Positions 16,807 to 24,742 of a stretch of 64,000 nt of DNA are shown one piece after another. The stretch lies in contig NZ_VNIP01000013.1 of the NCBI RefSeq assembly GCF_008370325.1, forward strand, positions 62,001 to 126,000, in the 5' to 3' direction. The stretch is from Martinezella tropici. Lineage in GTDB: Bacteria; Pseudomonadota; Alphaproteobacteria; Rhizobiales; Rhizobiaceae. Position 1 is the first letter of the stretch. Each line of letters starts with the position of its first letter. Below the pieces are notes generated by a model, which worked only from the letters and a program-made list of their open reading frames with translations, searched no databases and had not been told where the DNA came from. Both the position numbers and the translations under genes were made by a program.

Positions 16807-17340
16807 TCAGCCTGGCCTTTGTTCGGATAGGCACTTGCGGCCCGCTGCCATTGCCTTGTAGGTCCCCTTGAGATCGACGATAAAGGCGCCCTGGGTTTGC
16901 GGAAATACGGTCATCGTGTATCTCTTTGCCACGTCGCGTTTAAAACCCGGGTCGTCTGTCAAAATGTAACCGCCCGAATATCCGCCTTTGAGTTTTCCTG
17001 CCGTGGTGGTCACCACGCCATGATAAAGATGGTGGTCGATAGCGACGAAGATTTCCTTGGCCCCGTTCTGGATACCTATATCCAGCTTTGTGAACACACC
17101 GAGATAACCGACCGACTGGTCCGCGGCGACGCCCATTTGTACCGCACCTGGGCCGAATGTCCTGACGATCAGGCAATCTCCGCGTGTTTTATTTGCGTAG
17201 ACAGTCCAGCCCTCGACATCCTCCCCATATTTGACAAGCGGATCGCTAGCCTTGGGAAGGGGATTTTCTTGTGCGTAGACTGCCGTCGCAGAAGCAAGTG
17301 CCACTGACGTTGCTAAGATGAATGCCGTAAAATTTCGCAT
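16807..17340 (-). CDS. Secreted conserved protein of unknown function
   Basis: 177 residues with a signal peptide (MRNFTAFILATSVALASAT, cleavage after VYA near residue 23). The mature protein has repeated short beta-type segments ('WTVYANKTRGDCLIVRTFG', 'FVAIDHHLYHGVVTTTAG', 'GGYILTDDPGFKRDVAKRYT') and two cysteines, one in 'RGDCLIV' and one in 'GRKCLSE', which could form a disulfide. No family is recognised. A periplasmic location is predicted. It stands alone, convergent with livM, with sulfatase-like debris upstream. Confidence 0.75.
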   Translation of the reverse strand: MRNFTAFILATSVALASATAVYAQENPLPKASDPLVKYGEDVEGWTVYANKTRGDCLIVRTFGPGAVQMGVAADQSVGYLGVFTKLDIGIQNGAKEIFVAIDHHLYHGVVTTTAGKLKGGYSGGYILTDDPGFKRDVAKRYTMTVFPQTQGAFIVDLKGTYKAMAAGRKCLSEQRPG

Positions 17341-17508
17341 GGTTATCCCTCAGTTGTCCTCAGATGTAAGCGCTGTTCTCAGGCCATGGCCTTGAGCTTC
17401 GAGGCGCGGATATCGGCCACCGGCAAAAAGTTCATCAATTTGGCTGTTAGGGATCAGCCATTGACGATCCTGGTAAGGACGTCGGCAAGATATCTCCGCA
17501 CCGATTTC

Positions 17509-17880
17509 TTATGTATATTTCACCTTCACCTCATTGATCGTTCCACTGAAGGCGAAAGGTGCCTTCTCAAAGTAATCAAGCACCTGTGTGAACACGAGCG
17601 AGCCTGCCTGAACATGTGCGGCCCACCGAGATAGTCGCTGGCGTCGGGTTTGATCTTCGAAACGGTGCCGTGGCCGGTGTCGCTGATCCTCGCCATTGAG
17701 CGAACTCGCCCCTGGGTCACCGCAAATGGCTGCGATTGTCCATGAACAGACCGCCGAAGAATACGTGCGGCAATGGTCGCCCTACGAGAGCCTGCGCCTC
17801 GGATACGGATGAACGAATGGCGCGGGAACGACATTGTCCACCACAATCATGGCAAACCGGCCAATGGGACCGAAAGGACC
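17509..17880 (-). pseudogene. Decayed C-terminal fragment resembling an arylsulfatase
   Basis: The minus strand gives, in shifting frames, 'DTGHGTVSKIKPDASDYLGG' and then 'SLVFTQVLDYFEKAPFAF' followed by 'SGTINEVKVKYT', with a TAA at 17509-17511. The last part fits the arylsulfatase end '...D.G.pV.DY..K.PF.F.GTI..V....'. At least one frameshift separates the pieces and the catalytic N-terminal domain is absent. The assignment rests on this tail only. It occupies most of the 647-bp gap 17341-17987. Confidence 0.45.
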
Positions 17881-17987
17881 TTACTAAGCAATTTTCTCAT
17901 CTTCATTGCTCCGCTTCTCTCAAAAACTCGCTGCTAGGATCGGCGGCGGCCCGTTCGATTTTGCGGGCATCCGCCGAGATGAGCACG

Positions 17988-19565
17988 TCACATCGGCACG
18001 AACTCGCCGGGCCGCCAGCTCTTGTCGAACCAGGGTTCGAGCGGACCATAGAGCCGAAGCAGCGTGTACCACCCCTTGCCAGGAACGGTCTGGATCCAGT
18101 TCGCTTGCTTGCCCTCCGGGGCGGTCGGACTGAAGTAGAGGTCGACCGAACCGTCGGAATTCTCGATGAGCTTGTCGCGCTTGTTGTTCTTGCTGGGGAA
18201 GGTCTGGCCCGTCTGTAGCTCGGAGCGCGTCTGCGGATCGTAGATCACCACCGACCAGAAGTCCTTGGCTGGCGCATTGGCGGGAATGCGAAGCGTGTAG
18301 GTCTTCGCGCCGTCCAGATAGTCGCCGTTCGCGTCGGTCGCAGAATAGGCGTACTGGGAGCCGGCGCCGACCATTTTCTGCACCATGGCTGGCGTGTTGA
18401 CCGTCGCCTGATAGAAGAAGAGAGTCCTGGCGTCGAGATTGCGGCCGCCCGCGCCTTCGTCCCGGAGCCACTGATAGCTTCCGCCCACGAAGGCCGTGCT
18501 CCAGGCGCTGTTCGGATAAAGCCGGACGCCGTCAAGGCGCGGGCGGAGCACCAGCGCGCGGGCGGTTGCATTACCGATGGCGACCGCGTCGGTCAGCAGC
18601 TTCTTCATCCGCTCGTCCGGCGCGAAGGGCTTGCCCTTCTGGATGCCGATGGAGGCAAACAGGCCGAGCATTTCGGGGTCGAGCATCGAGGTTGGCTCAC
18701 GTTCGATGACAGTGTGGAGCTCCTCGAAGAAATCGAAGTTGTTGGCGTGGATGGTGTTCCAGGACTTCCGCGATCCGTCGATGAACTCCATCGCCGGCGG
18801 GGTGTCGCGCTTGTTGAGCGGATAGACCTTCAACCCGTTCTTGAACGAGGCGACCGCGGCGTCGGGTTTTCCATCTACCAGGAAACCACGCAGGATCAGC
18901 CAGTTCACATAGCTGGTCGACTTCGAGACAAAATACTTCTCGCCCTCGACCTCAGCCTCCATGCCGCCGACAGGCGGATTGAGATCGCCCTTGTAGTCGG
19001 GCGGGAGGATCAGGTACTTGCCACCCTTGCCCCGATCGAGGCCGGGAGCGCCCATGTCGGCCACGAAGCGGAAAAAGGCATCGTTGACCGTGCCTGGGCC
19101 GGAGCCGGCCGGAATCTGGACGACCGTCGGTCCGTCCTTCTGCAGATCGAGCATCGCCATGCCATAGACGGTATCGGTGTTGCCGGTCAGGAACAGCGGC
19201 GCGGAGTCCATCAGTTGTTCGATAAGGATCACCTTGTTAGACGCATCGGCGCCCATTTTCAGGGAACCAAGCCGAATACTCTCGATGGAGGCGGCGGGAA
19301 TGCCGTTGAGGAAGGTTTCGACGCCACGCATGAGGTCGAGATTGTCATAGAGCTTGTCAACCGTGACCTTGTCCGGCATCCCGTCGAAAAAATTCAGGGT
19401 CCCTAGCGGGGTTTCCACCTGATCGGGGGTCATGATCGCTTCGGGGATCTTGTAGTTGTAGCCGGGTGTTTTTTCCGAGGCGTCGGCGGCCCACGCAGCC
19501 GCACAGCCTGCGATCGTCAATATCAGCGCGTGGCGCCAGGCTCCACCGACCCATCTCGGCATCAT
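17988..19565 (-). CDS. DUF1254/DUF1214 domain protein, exported
   Basis: About 525 residues from the ATG at 19565 (19562 is also possible). A hydrophobic N-terminal signal segment (ALILTIAGCAAAWAADAS) directs export. An N-terminal DUF1254 region follows ('LYDNLDLMRGVETFLNGIPA', 'NTDTVYGMAMLDL'), with a C-terminal DUF1214 region ('YSATDANGDYLDGAKTYTLR', 'FWSVVIYDPQTRSELQT', 'DGSVDLYFSPTAPEGK'). Such proteins are common in soil bacteria and have no settled activity. The open frame extends to 19706, but that extension lacks a ribosome site and signal character. It is followed by the sulfatase-like remnant. Confidence 0.85.
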   Translation of the reverse strand: MMPRWVGGAWRHALILTIAGCAAAWAADASEKTPGYNYKIPEAIMTPDQVETPLGTLNFFDGMPDKVTVDKLYDNLDLMRGVETFLNGIPAASIESIRLGSLKMGADASNKVILIEQLMDSAPLFLTGNTDTVYGMAMLDLQKDGPTVVQIPAGSGPGTVNDAFFRFVADMGAPGLDRGKGGKYLILPPDYKGDLNPPVGGMEAEVEGEKYFVSKSTSYVNWLILRGFLVDGKPDAAVASFKNGLKVYPLNKRDTPPAMEFIDGSRKSWNTIHANNFDFFEELHTVIEREPTSMLDPEMLGLFASIGIQKGKPFAPDERMKKLLTDAVAIGNATARALVLRPRLDGVRLYPNSAWSTAFVGGSYQWLRDEGAGGRNLDARTLFFYQATVNTPAMVQKMVGAGSQYAYSATDANGDYLDGAKTYTLRIPANAPAKDFWSVVIYDPQTRSELQTGQTFPSKNNKRDKLIENSDGSVDLYFSPTAPEGKQANWIQTVPGKGWYTLLRLYGPLEPWFDKSWRPGEFVPM

Positions 19566-19763
19566 TCCTGTCGTTTTTTTCCCTTGAAGGGTCCTTCCTT
19601 CGCTTCGCTGACCAATTGTGAAGTCCAACAGCCTTGTGCGCTTTGTGCGACTTCCTCTCCGGAAATCCTTGCCAAGCAGATATATTTCGAGGGAACGTCT
19701 TACCATTTTACGCCATGTCCAATTCTAGTTGTTATGTTTGCGAGAAGTGGTCAAGTCATTGAA

Positions 19764-21923
19764 TTAGGCTTGGTTCGCTGCTGGATCCGCAGCCTCCTTC
19801 ATCTGAATCATCTGCTGTGCAGCGGCTGCTGCGTCCGAGGCCCCGCCCTCGACATGAACGGTCGGTCTGGCAATCTTGATGCCGTTCTCTGCGAATGCCT
19901 TCTTGATCATCATCAATGCCCGCCGCTTGATCGAGAACTGGGCGCCCGGCTTGGTCATCAGTTTCATCTTCAGTTCGATCGCGAAATCGCCAAAGTTGTC
20001 GATACCCTGCAGCTTGAGCGGCTGGATCGTATCGGCCGCGAACTCCGGATCGGCCGCCAGATCCTGACCGATCTTCTTAATGAGCTTGCGCGCCAGATCG
20101 ACATCGGAATCGTAGGTGAGGCGGATGGTCATCTTCTCGATCACCCAGTCGCGGCTCATGTTCTGGACCGCACCGAGTGCACCGAAGGGAACGGTGAACA
20201 CCGGGCCACGGTGATGCCGCAGCCTTACCGACCGCAGGCTGAAGGATTCGACCGTGCCCTTGTAGGACCCGCTCTGGATGTATTCGCCGACCCTGAAAGC
20301 GTCATCGAGCATGTAGAAGACGCCGCTGAGCACATCCTTCACAAGGGTCTGTGATCCGAAGCCGACCGCCACACCGAACACGCCGGCGCCGGCAATCAAC
20401 GGCCCGACTTGCACGCCCAGGCCCGAGAGGATCGTCAGCACCGCTACCACCGCGATGAACGCCGCTAGCGCATTCCGGAAGATCGGCAACAGCGTTCTGA
20501 GCCTTGCGCGCCGGGCGGCCTCCTCCGCGGTGCCGCCCGCCTGTCCGGCAAGGTCGAGCTGGTAGTCGATCAGTCGCTTGGACAGCTGCCAGAGGAAATC
20601 TGCGACCAGCAGGATCACGACGGCGTTGAGCACGCCGGGGACGGCAATCGCGGCGGCGGCGCTGCCAGCCACTCTGGCTGCCATGATGCTCCAGATATAG
20701 GCGAGCCATGCGACCGCAGCGGCAATCACTGCCGCCCTCGCGCCCCTCTCGATCAGGACACCGAGTATGACGCCGACGGCTCCGGCACGCCTGGTCCGAC
20801 GGGCCAGTGCCTGCGCGATATTGCCCGCACCCCGCACCGCGGTTGGCAGCACCAGCGCAAGGATGCCGAGCCACAGCAGACCGAGCAGACCGGCCACCCA
20901 GACCAGCCAGAGCACGACAAGGCAGAGCGTCAACAGCATGCGCCTGACGAGGGATGCAGGTCTGTCCGGCCGTCGCCAGACCACCTCGATTGCCATCGCC
21001 AGGATAGCCAGACCGAACAGGAACGCCGTGAGCGCTCTCACCTCGTTCGAGAAGCCGAGTGCCGGCATCAGGCTGACGACGGCCCAGCCGAACAGGAAGA
21101 TGCCGGCGATCTGGCTTGTGCGGGGGAGCCAGAACGACAGAGCCGACCCGCCCGTCCCCATCGGTGCAACCTGGTCCGGCGTGGCGCCGTTGGCGGTGAG
21201 GGGAATTATCCAGCGCGCGATGATGCGGACGGCTCGGAAAGCTATGAACGCAACGAGCAGCGTCACGACGATCCTGCGCAGCAGGGGCATCCAATCGAAC
21301 GCCAGGAATGCGCCGACGCTCGCCAGCGCGAAGGTGAGCAGGCAAATCAGATCCGGCAGTGCGGTGCCTGCCGCTGCATCGTCAACTGGCTTGCGCGCAT
21401 GATCCAGCGCCTGTCGCACGAGCCACTCCGCGCCGAAACCGATCGCGATCAGCACCACCAGTATGCCAATCACCAATCCCGGCTGGCCGGCGTTGACCTC
21501 GCGCGAGACGACATTGGCAGCGTTGGCGAGCTCGCTTGGAATGCGGGGGAAGGCAGCCACAAGCGCGCTGACGCGGCTGTGAAGCGCAGCCCCCCATTGC
21601 GTAACGGCGTCGCTGACCGAGGGATCGTTTTGCTCGGGTGGAGGGACGGCCTTCCCTTCGAGCCAGGCCTTAAGCTCCGGGTCCTTCATGAGCTCGAGGA
21701 ACTGCTGCGCCTTGGCGGGCGGCAGGTCCGGGCCGGTCTGTTGCGCCCAGCCGGTGCCTCCGAAAGCGACGAGCGCGATCCACACGAGGAAAATTGTCAA
21801 AGCGAAGCGCACGGCCGTTTCTACCCCCTTCAGATCGGTTGCGGCATCGTCCTGCCGAACAGGTTTGATCGTTGAGCTCCCCGGCCGGACGCATTGACGA
21901 CCGGGTTCTATTCGTTCGCTCAA
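19764..21923 (-). CDS. MscS-family mechanosensitive ion channel, multi-span
   Basis: Up to 719 residues. It has a signal-like N-terminal helix ('VRFALTIFLVWIALVAFGG'), a periplasmic segment of about 100 residues rich in Pro/Glu, then roughly ten transmembrane helices and the MscS core. The pore helix and beta domain read 'GVFGVAVGFGSQTLVKDVLSG', 'VGEYIQSGSYKGTVESFSLRSVRLR' and 'VPFGALGAVQNMSRDW'. It should act as an inner-membrane tension-gated channel that relieves osmotic downshock. The first 40 residues look non-conserved, so a GTG just before RFALTIF could be the true start. It belongs to the envelope/stress block 17-31 kb. Confidence 0.9.
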   Translation of the reverse strand: MSERIEPGRQCVRPGSSTIKPVRQDDAATDLKGVETAVRFALTIFLVWIALVAFGGTGWAQQTGPDLPPAKAQQFLELMKDPELKAWLEGKAVPPPEQNDPSVSDAVTQWGAALHSRVSALVAAFPRIPSELANAANVVSREVNAGQPGLVIGILVVLIAIGFGAEWLVRQALDHARKPVDDAAAGTALPDLICLLTFALASVGAFLAFDWMPLLRRIVVTLLVAFIAFRAVRIIARWIIPLTANGATPDQVAPMGTGGSALSFWLPRTSQIAGIFLFGWAVVSLMPALGFSNEVRALTAFLFGLAILAMAIEVVWRRPDRPASLVRRMLLTLCLVVLWLVWVAGLLGLLWLGILALVLPTAVRGAGNIAQALARRTRRAGAVGVILGVLIERGARAAVIAAAVAWLAYIWSIMAARVAGSAAAAIAVPGVLNAVVILLVADFLWQLSKRLIDYQLDLAGQAGGTAEEAARRARLRTLLPIFRNALAAFIAVVAVLTILSGLGVQVGPLIAGAGVFGVAVGFGSQTLVKDVLSGVFYMLDDAFRVGEYIQSGSYKGTVESFSLRSVRLRHHRGPVFTVPFGALGAVQNMSRDWVIEKMTIRLTYDSDVDLARKLIKKIGQDLAADPEFAADTIQPLKLQGIDNFGDFAIELKMKLMTKPGAQFSIKRRALMMIKKAFAENGIKIARPTVHVEGGASDAAAAAQQMIQMKEAADPAANQA

Positions 21924-22040
21924 TCCCTAAGCGTCATCGGACACGTCGCAGCTATTCTTCCAGCGGCGCGATGATTGGGCTGGTCTCATCGAAATGCCAT
22001 AAGGAAGTTGTCGAAATTCACTGGTAGCTCTGTGGTGCTG

Positions 22041-22439
22041 TCACTTGGGGCAGACGTCCCAGAAGCCCGTCGTCTTCGCAGGCGACGTATAGTACCAGCA
22101 CTGGCCTGAATGCGGTGGGTTGCCCGCGATAGCCACCGCGGATGCGCCTGCCACGAAGCCGATTGCGGCGCCAGCGGCGATCGCACCGCCTGGACGCCAA
22201 TAACGACGGGGTTGGGCCACGACGACACCTCGTCGCGCCGCACCATATGCGGGCGGATGACGATGGCCCACGGCGGCACATCCCCGTGGCCCGCAGGCTG
22301 CGGCACCGCAGCCTCTGGGGCCGCATGCGGCGACCGCCCGCCGTGCTTCGGCGGGCGTCGCTCCGAACATCGGAGCGGAGATAAGAAGAAGCACCGCGAT
22401 TGCGGCAATGACGTTGCCGAACGCTTTGAAGAGTTTCAT
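22041..22439 (-). CDS. Small secreted Cys-rich protein with CGPRGC repeats
   Basis: 132 residues from the ATG at 22439, which has GGGAG upstream. The signal peptide 'AAIAVLLLISAPMFGATPAEA' is followed by a duplicated 'AACGPRGC' unit ('AVAACGPRGCGAAACGPRGC'). Then come an Arg/Tyr-rich stretch, a glycine/alanine-rich hydrophobic segment ('GGAIAAGAAIGFVAGASAVAIA') and a terminal 'CWYYTSPAKTTGFWDVCPK' with two more cysteines. Proteins of this general build are frequent in rhizobia without known function. The six cysteines suggest disulfides or metal binding in the periplasm, which is inference. A longer frame to 22526 is unlikely to be translated. Confidence 0.75.
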   Translation of the reverse strand: MKLFKAFGNVIAAIAVLLLISAPMFGATPAEARRAVAACGPRGCGAAACGPRGCAAVGHRHPPAYGAARRGVVVAQPRRYWRPGGAIAAGAAIGFVAGASAVAIAGNPPHSGQCWYYTSPAKTTGFWDVCPK

Positions 22440-22597
22440 CGGTTCACTCCCTTTAGTTGGTTGTTTCCGTCCGCGCGAACGAACGTTTAGGCACGTCGGA
22501 CCCGAGGTCCTCGTTTGATTGCGCATGCGCCTGTCCGGCGACTGCCAATACGGTCATCATCGCGAGGGCGCTTTTCTCGAATGTCATGCAGATCACC

Positions 22598-23386
22598 CTA
22601 GAAATGTACGGCAAGGCCGAGGATCGGGCCTTGCTGGACGACGTCGAAGACGAACCCGTCGTTGCTGTAGTTCACGCCGAGCGCGCGATAGCCGGCGACT
22701 GCGGAAATCGTGTCGTTGAACTTGTAGCCGAGCCCGACCTGTACATCCCAGTCGAGGTCGGCACCGCCGGCACCGACGAGACCCCATCCGGTCAGGTAGA
22801 TTTCCGGTGTGAAGAAATAGTTGCCGCGAATGCCCGCCACGGCGTCGACCCAGGTCGCGCCGTCTTTCGCCTCCCGTCCGCCAAGGATGCCGCCGTTGAA
22901 GCCGATCGTGTTGTCGACCGACCAGAGCCGCGCACCGACGACGACGTCGAGATGTCCGGCCGGATCGTCGATGACCGCGTAGCCTGCGCCGAGCAGTCCG
23001 GCAAAGGTCTTCGAGGTGACGTCGACGCTATCGGCAAGGATACCGTTGCGCGTTTTGGCGTCGGCCCCGAGCTTCGTGTAGATGACGTCGCCGACGACGC
23101 TGAAACGCTCGTATCGCGCTTCTCCTGCCGCCATGAAGGCGAAATCGATGTTCTGGATCACGTCGCCGAACGACGAGTCGAGGTGAACCTCGGGAAGACC
23201 AAAGGAAGCGGTATCACCGGAAATTCCTGCCAGCCAGAAGTACGGGGCGACGGTGAACTGCCACCCATCGGGTGTGCCTTCGACCTTCGCATTGGTTGCC
23301 AGCGGCGTCAGGTCGGCTGCGTACCCAAAGTTAGGGACGAGGAGCGCGATCAAAAGCAGAGCAGCGGACGACAGCAAATTCTTCAT
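22598..23386 (-). CDS. Outer-membrane beta-barrel protein
   Basis: 262 residues. After a signal peptide (MKNLLSSAALLLIALLVP, cleaved after GYA near residue 23) come alternating amphipathic strands ending in the aromatic residue required for barrel assembly (...GLAVHF, terminal Phe). Segments such as 'WQFTVAPYFWLAGISGDT', 'ARYERFSVVGDVIYTKLG' and 'DVVVGARLWSVDNTIGF' are typical of small 8- to 12-strand barrels in alphaproteobacteria. AAGGA lies upstream of the start. A 19-bp palindromic motif sits about 75 bp upstream (23462-23480), so it may be controlled by the regulator at 24743-26545. Confidence 0.85.
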   Translation of the reverse strand: MKNLLSSAALLLIALLVPNFGYAADLTPLATNAKVEGTPDGWQFTVAPYFWLAGISGDTASFGLPEVHLDSSFGDVIQNIDFAFMAAGEARYERFSVVGDVIYTKLGADAKTRNGILADSVDVTSKTFAGLLGAGYAVIDDPAGHLDVVVGARLWSVDNTIGFNGGILGGREAKDGATWVDAVAGIRGNYFFTPEIYLTGWGLVGAGGADLDWDVQVGLGYKFNDTISAVAGYRALGVNYSNDGFVFDVVQQGPILGLAVHF

Positions 23387-23461
23387 GCGAATATCCTTCA
23401 GCCGGTGTCCCCGTGTCGATGGGAACGATGCGAGATTGTCCGAAAGCTGAGTGATCCATAA

Positions 23462-23480
23462 GTAGGTTACAGTTACTTAC
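23462..23480. promoter_or_regulatory. 19-bp palindromic motif, copy 1
   Basis: GTAGGTTACAGTTACTTAC, an imperfect odd-centred palindrome. It overlaps the stop codon of the DUF900 lipoprotein gene and lies about 75 bp upstream of the outer-membrane barrel gene. Near-identical copies are at 26680-26698 and 27557-27575. Confidence 0.5.
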
Positions 23481-24645
23481 GGCTGTTCGGGTCGACCGCA
23501 ACGAGCGGAGCGGTCACGACCTTGCTCGCAACTTCGGCCGCCCCGCTCGCCGCAACCGCGATCGCATCGCCGACGCCGACACGGCTATCGGTCAGGCTCT
23601 GGCCCTGCGAAATACGCCCCCCGATCAGGCGGACGATCTCGGGGGACTCGGCGAACTTGCCGTGGTTCAGGCTATCTCCGGCCTTGATCTTCGTCAGGTC
23701 GATGACCTTGATCTTGCTGTCGGCGAGTTCCTGCTTGTAGGGAGCCTGTTCCGGATCGATAGAGCCCAGCCGGGAGACGCCGCCCCAGACCCGCCGGGAA
23801 AAGGCGAGCGCCTTGTCGTCGCGCGAGACGAAGAGGGTGAATTGTGGATGCTGTTTGCCCATGTCGGTGATCTGCTGGCGGAAGACGTCGACGTCGACGT
23901 CCGGGGCCGCCAGCATCACATTGTGGAATTTCCCGGGCAGGTGTCCGTTGCGGATCGCCATCTGCCGCAGTGATTCCAGCGCCAGCCAGTTGCCCATCGA
24001 ATGGGCGAGGATCGAGACGTCCTTCACCTCGGGGTCCTTGGCCAGATACTGGAAGAGTTGCTCCAACGCGTTGCGAGTGTAGTTGGTGCTTTCCCGGTCG
24101 TAGCCATATGCAAGCAGTTTGCCGCGAGACGGCCAAGTCACCAGCACGGGCGCGCTATTCACGCCGGAATCGTGGATGATCTGGGCGAAGCGATAGACCG
24201 AGTCCTCGAAGCGGTTGTTGAACCCGTGGATGAAGACGAGCACGCTTCCATCCTTGTTCTTGCGGACCGACGCGCTCAGCCAGCTCTGCGCCTGCTCGCG
24301 CGAAATCTCGTCGGCCTTCAAAGTGGCGAAATCCGTGGCCGGGTTCGACGGCAACCGTCTGGGCCACGCGACCTCTCCGACCTTGCGGACACTGTCGGGC
24401 GGTATCGAGATCGTCAGGTCCGCGAAGGATGGTGCGGCGGCGCGCTCTCCGTTGTACATCTCGCCGGGCACCGTGGAACGGGCGCGGGTGGTGGTGATCA
24501 GCATGTCGACCTTGCTGGCGGTCGGGGCGGTCTCGGCGACGGGAACAATCACGTCCTTGGGATGGCCGGCACAGCCATACAGCAAACCGAAGAGAACCCC
24601 GCATGCGGCCAACCGTCCAACTCGAAACACGTCAATCTTTCTCAT
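23473..24645 (-). CDS. DUF900 alpha/beta-hydrolase lipoprotein
   Basis: About 391 residues from the ATG at 24645. The N-terminus is a lipoprotein signal: 'GRLAACGVLFGLLYGCAGHP' with a lipobox Cys in LLYGC. The body is an alpha/beta hydrolase of the DUF900 type: 'VLVFIHGFNNRFEDSVYRFA' (oxyanion region), the nucleophile elbow in 'AHSMGNWLALESL', and 'APDVDVDVFRQQ' with a likely catalytic Asp. It is predicted to be a membrane-anchored esterase or lipase facing the periplasm. The substrate is unknown. The upstream-open frame to 24825 overlaps the regulator gene and is rejected. A half copy of the 19-bp motif (GTAACCTC, 24710-24717) lies about 65 bp upstream. Confidence 0.87.
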   Translation of the reverse strand: MRKIDVFRVGRLAACGVLFGLLYGCAGHPKDVIVPVAETAPTASKVDMLITTTRARSTVPGEMYNGERAAAPSFADLTISIPPDSVRKVGEVAWPRRLPSNPATDFATLKADEISREQAQSWLSASVRKNKDGSVLVFIHGFNNRFEDSVYRFAQIIHDSGVNSAPVLVTWPSRGKLLAYGYDRESTNYTRNALEQLFQYLAKDPEVKDVSILAHSMGNWLALESLRQMAIRNGHLPGKFHNVMLAAPDVDVDVFRQQITDMGKQHPQFTLFVSRDDKALAFSRRVWGGVSRLGSIDPEQAPYKQELADSKIKVIDLTKIKAGDSLNHGKFAESPEIVRLIGGRISQGQSLTDSRVGVGDAIAVAASGAAEVASKVVTAPLVAVDPNSRK

Positions 24646-24742
24646 GCCCAACCGCCTATGGAAAACCCAATTTCGGTCGGACGCTACACGAGCGGAGAAG
24701 GATTTTAACGTAACCTCTCGTATATTCTGTCGGCTTTCCCCC

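Noticed and set aside
22457..23461. 334-codon plus-strand frame
   Set aside because: It is antisense to the outer-membrane barrel gene, which has a signal peptide, ribosome site and terminal aromatic residue. The plus frame has none of these.
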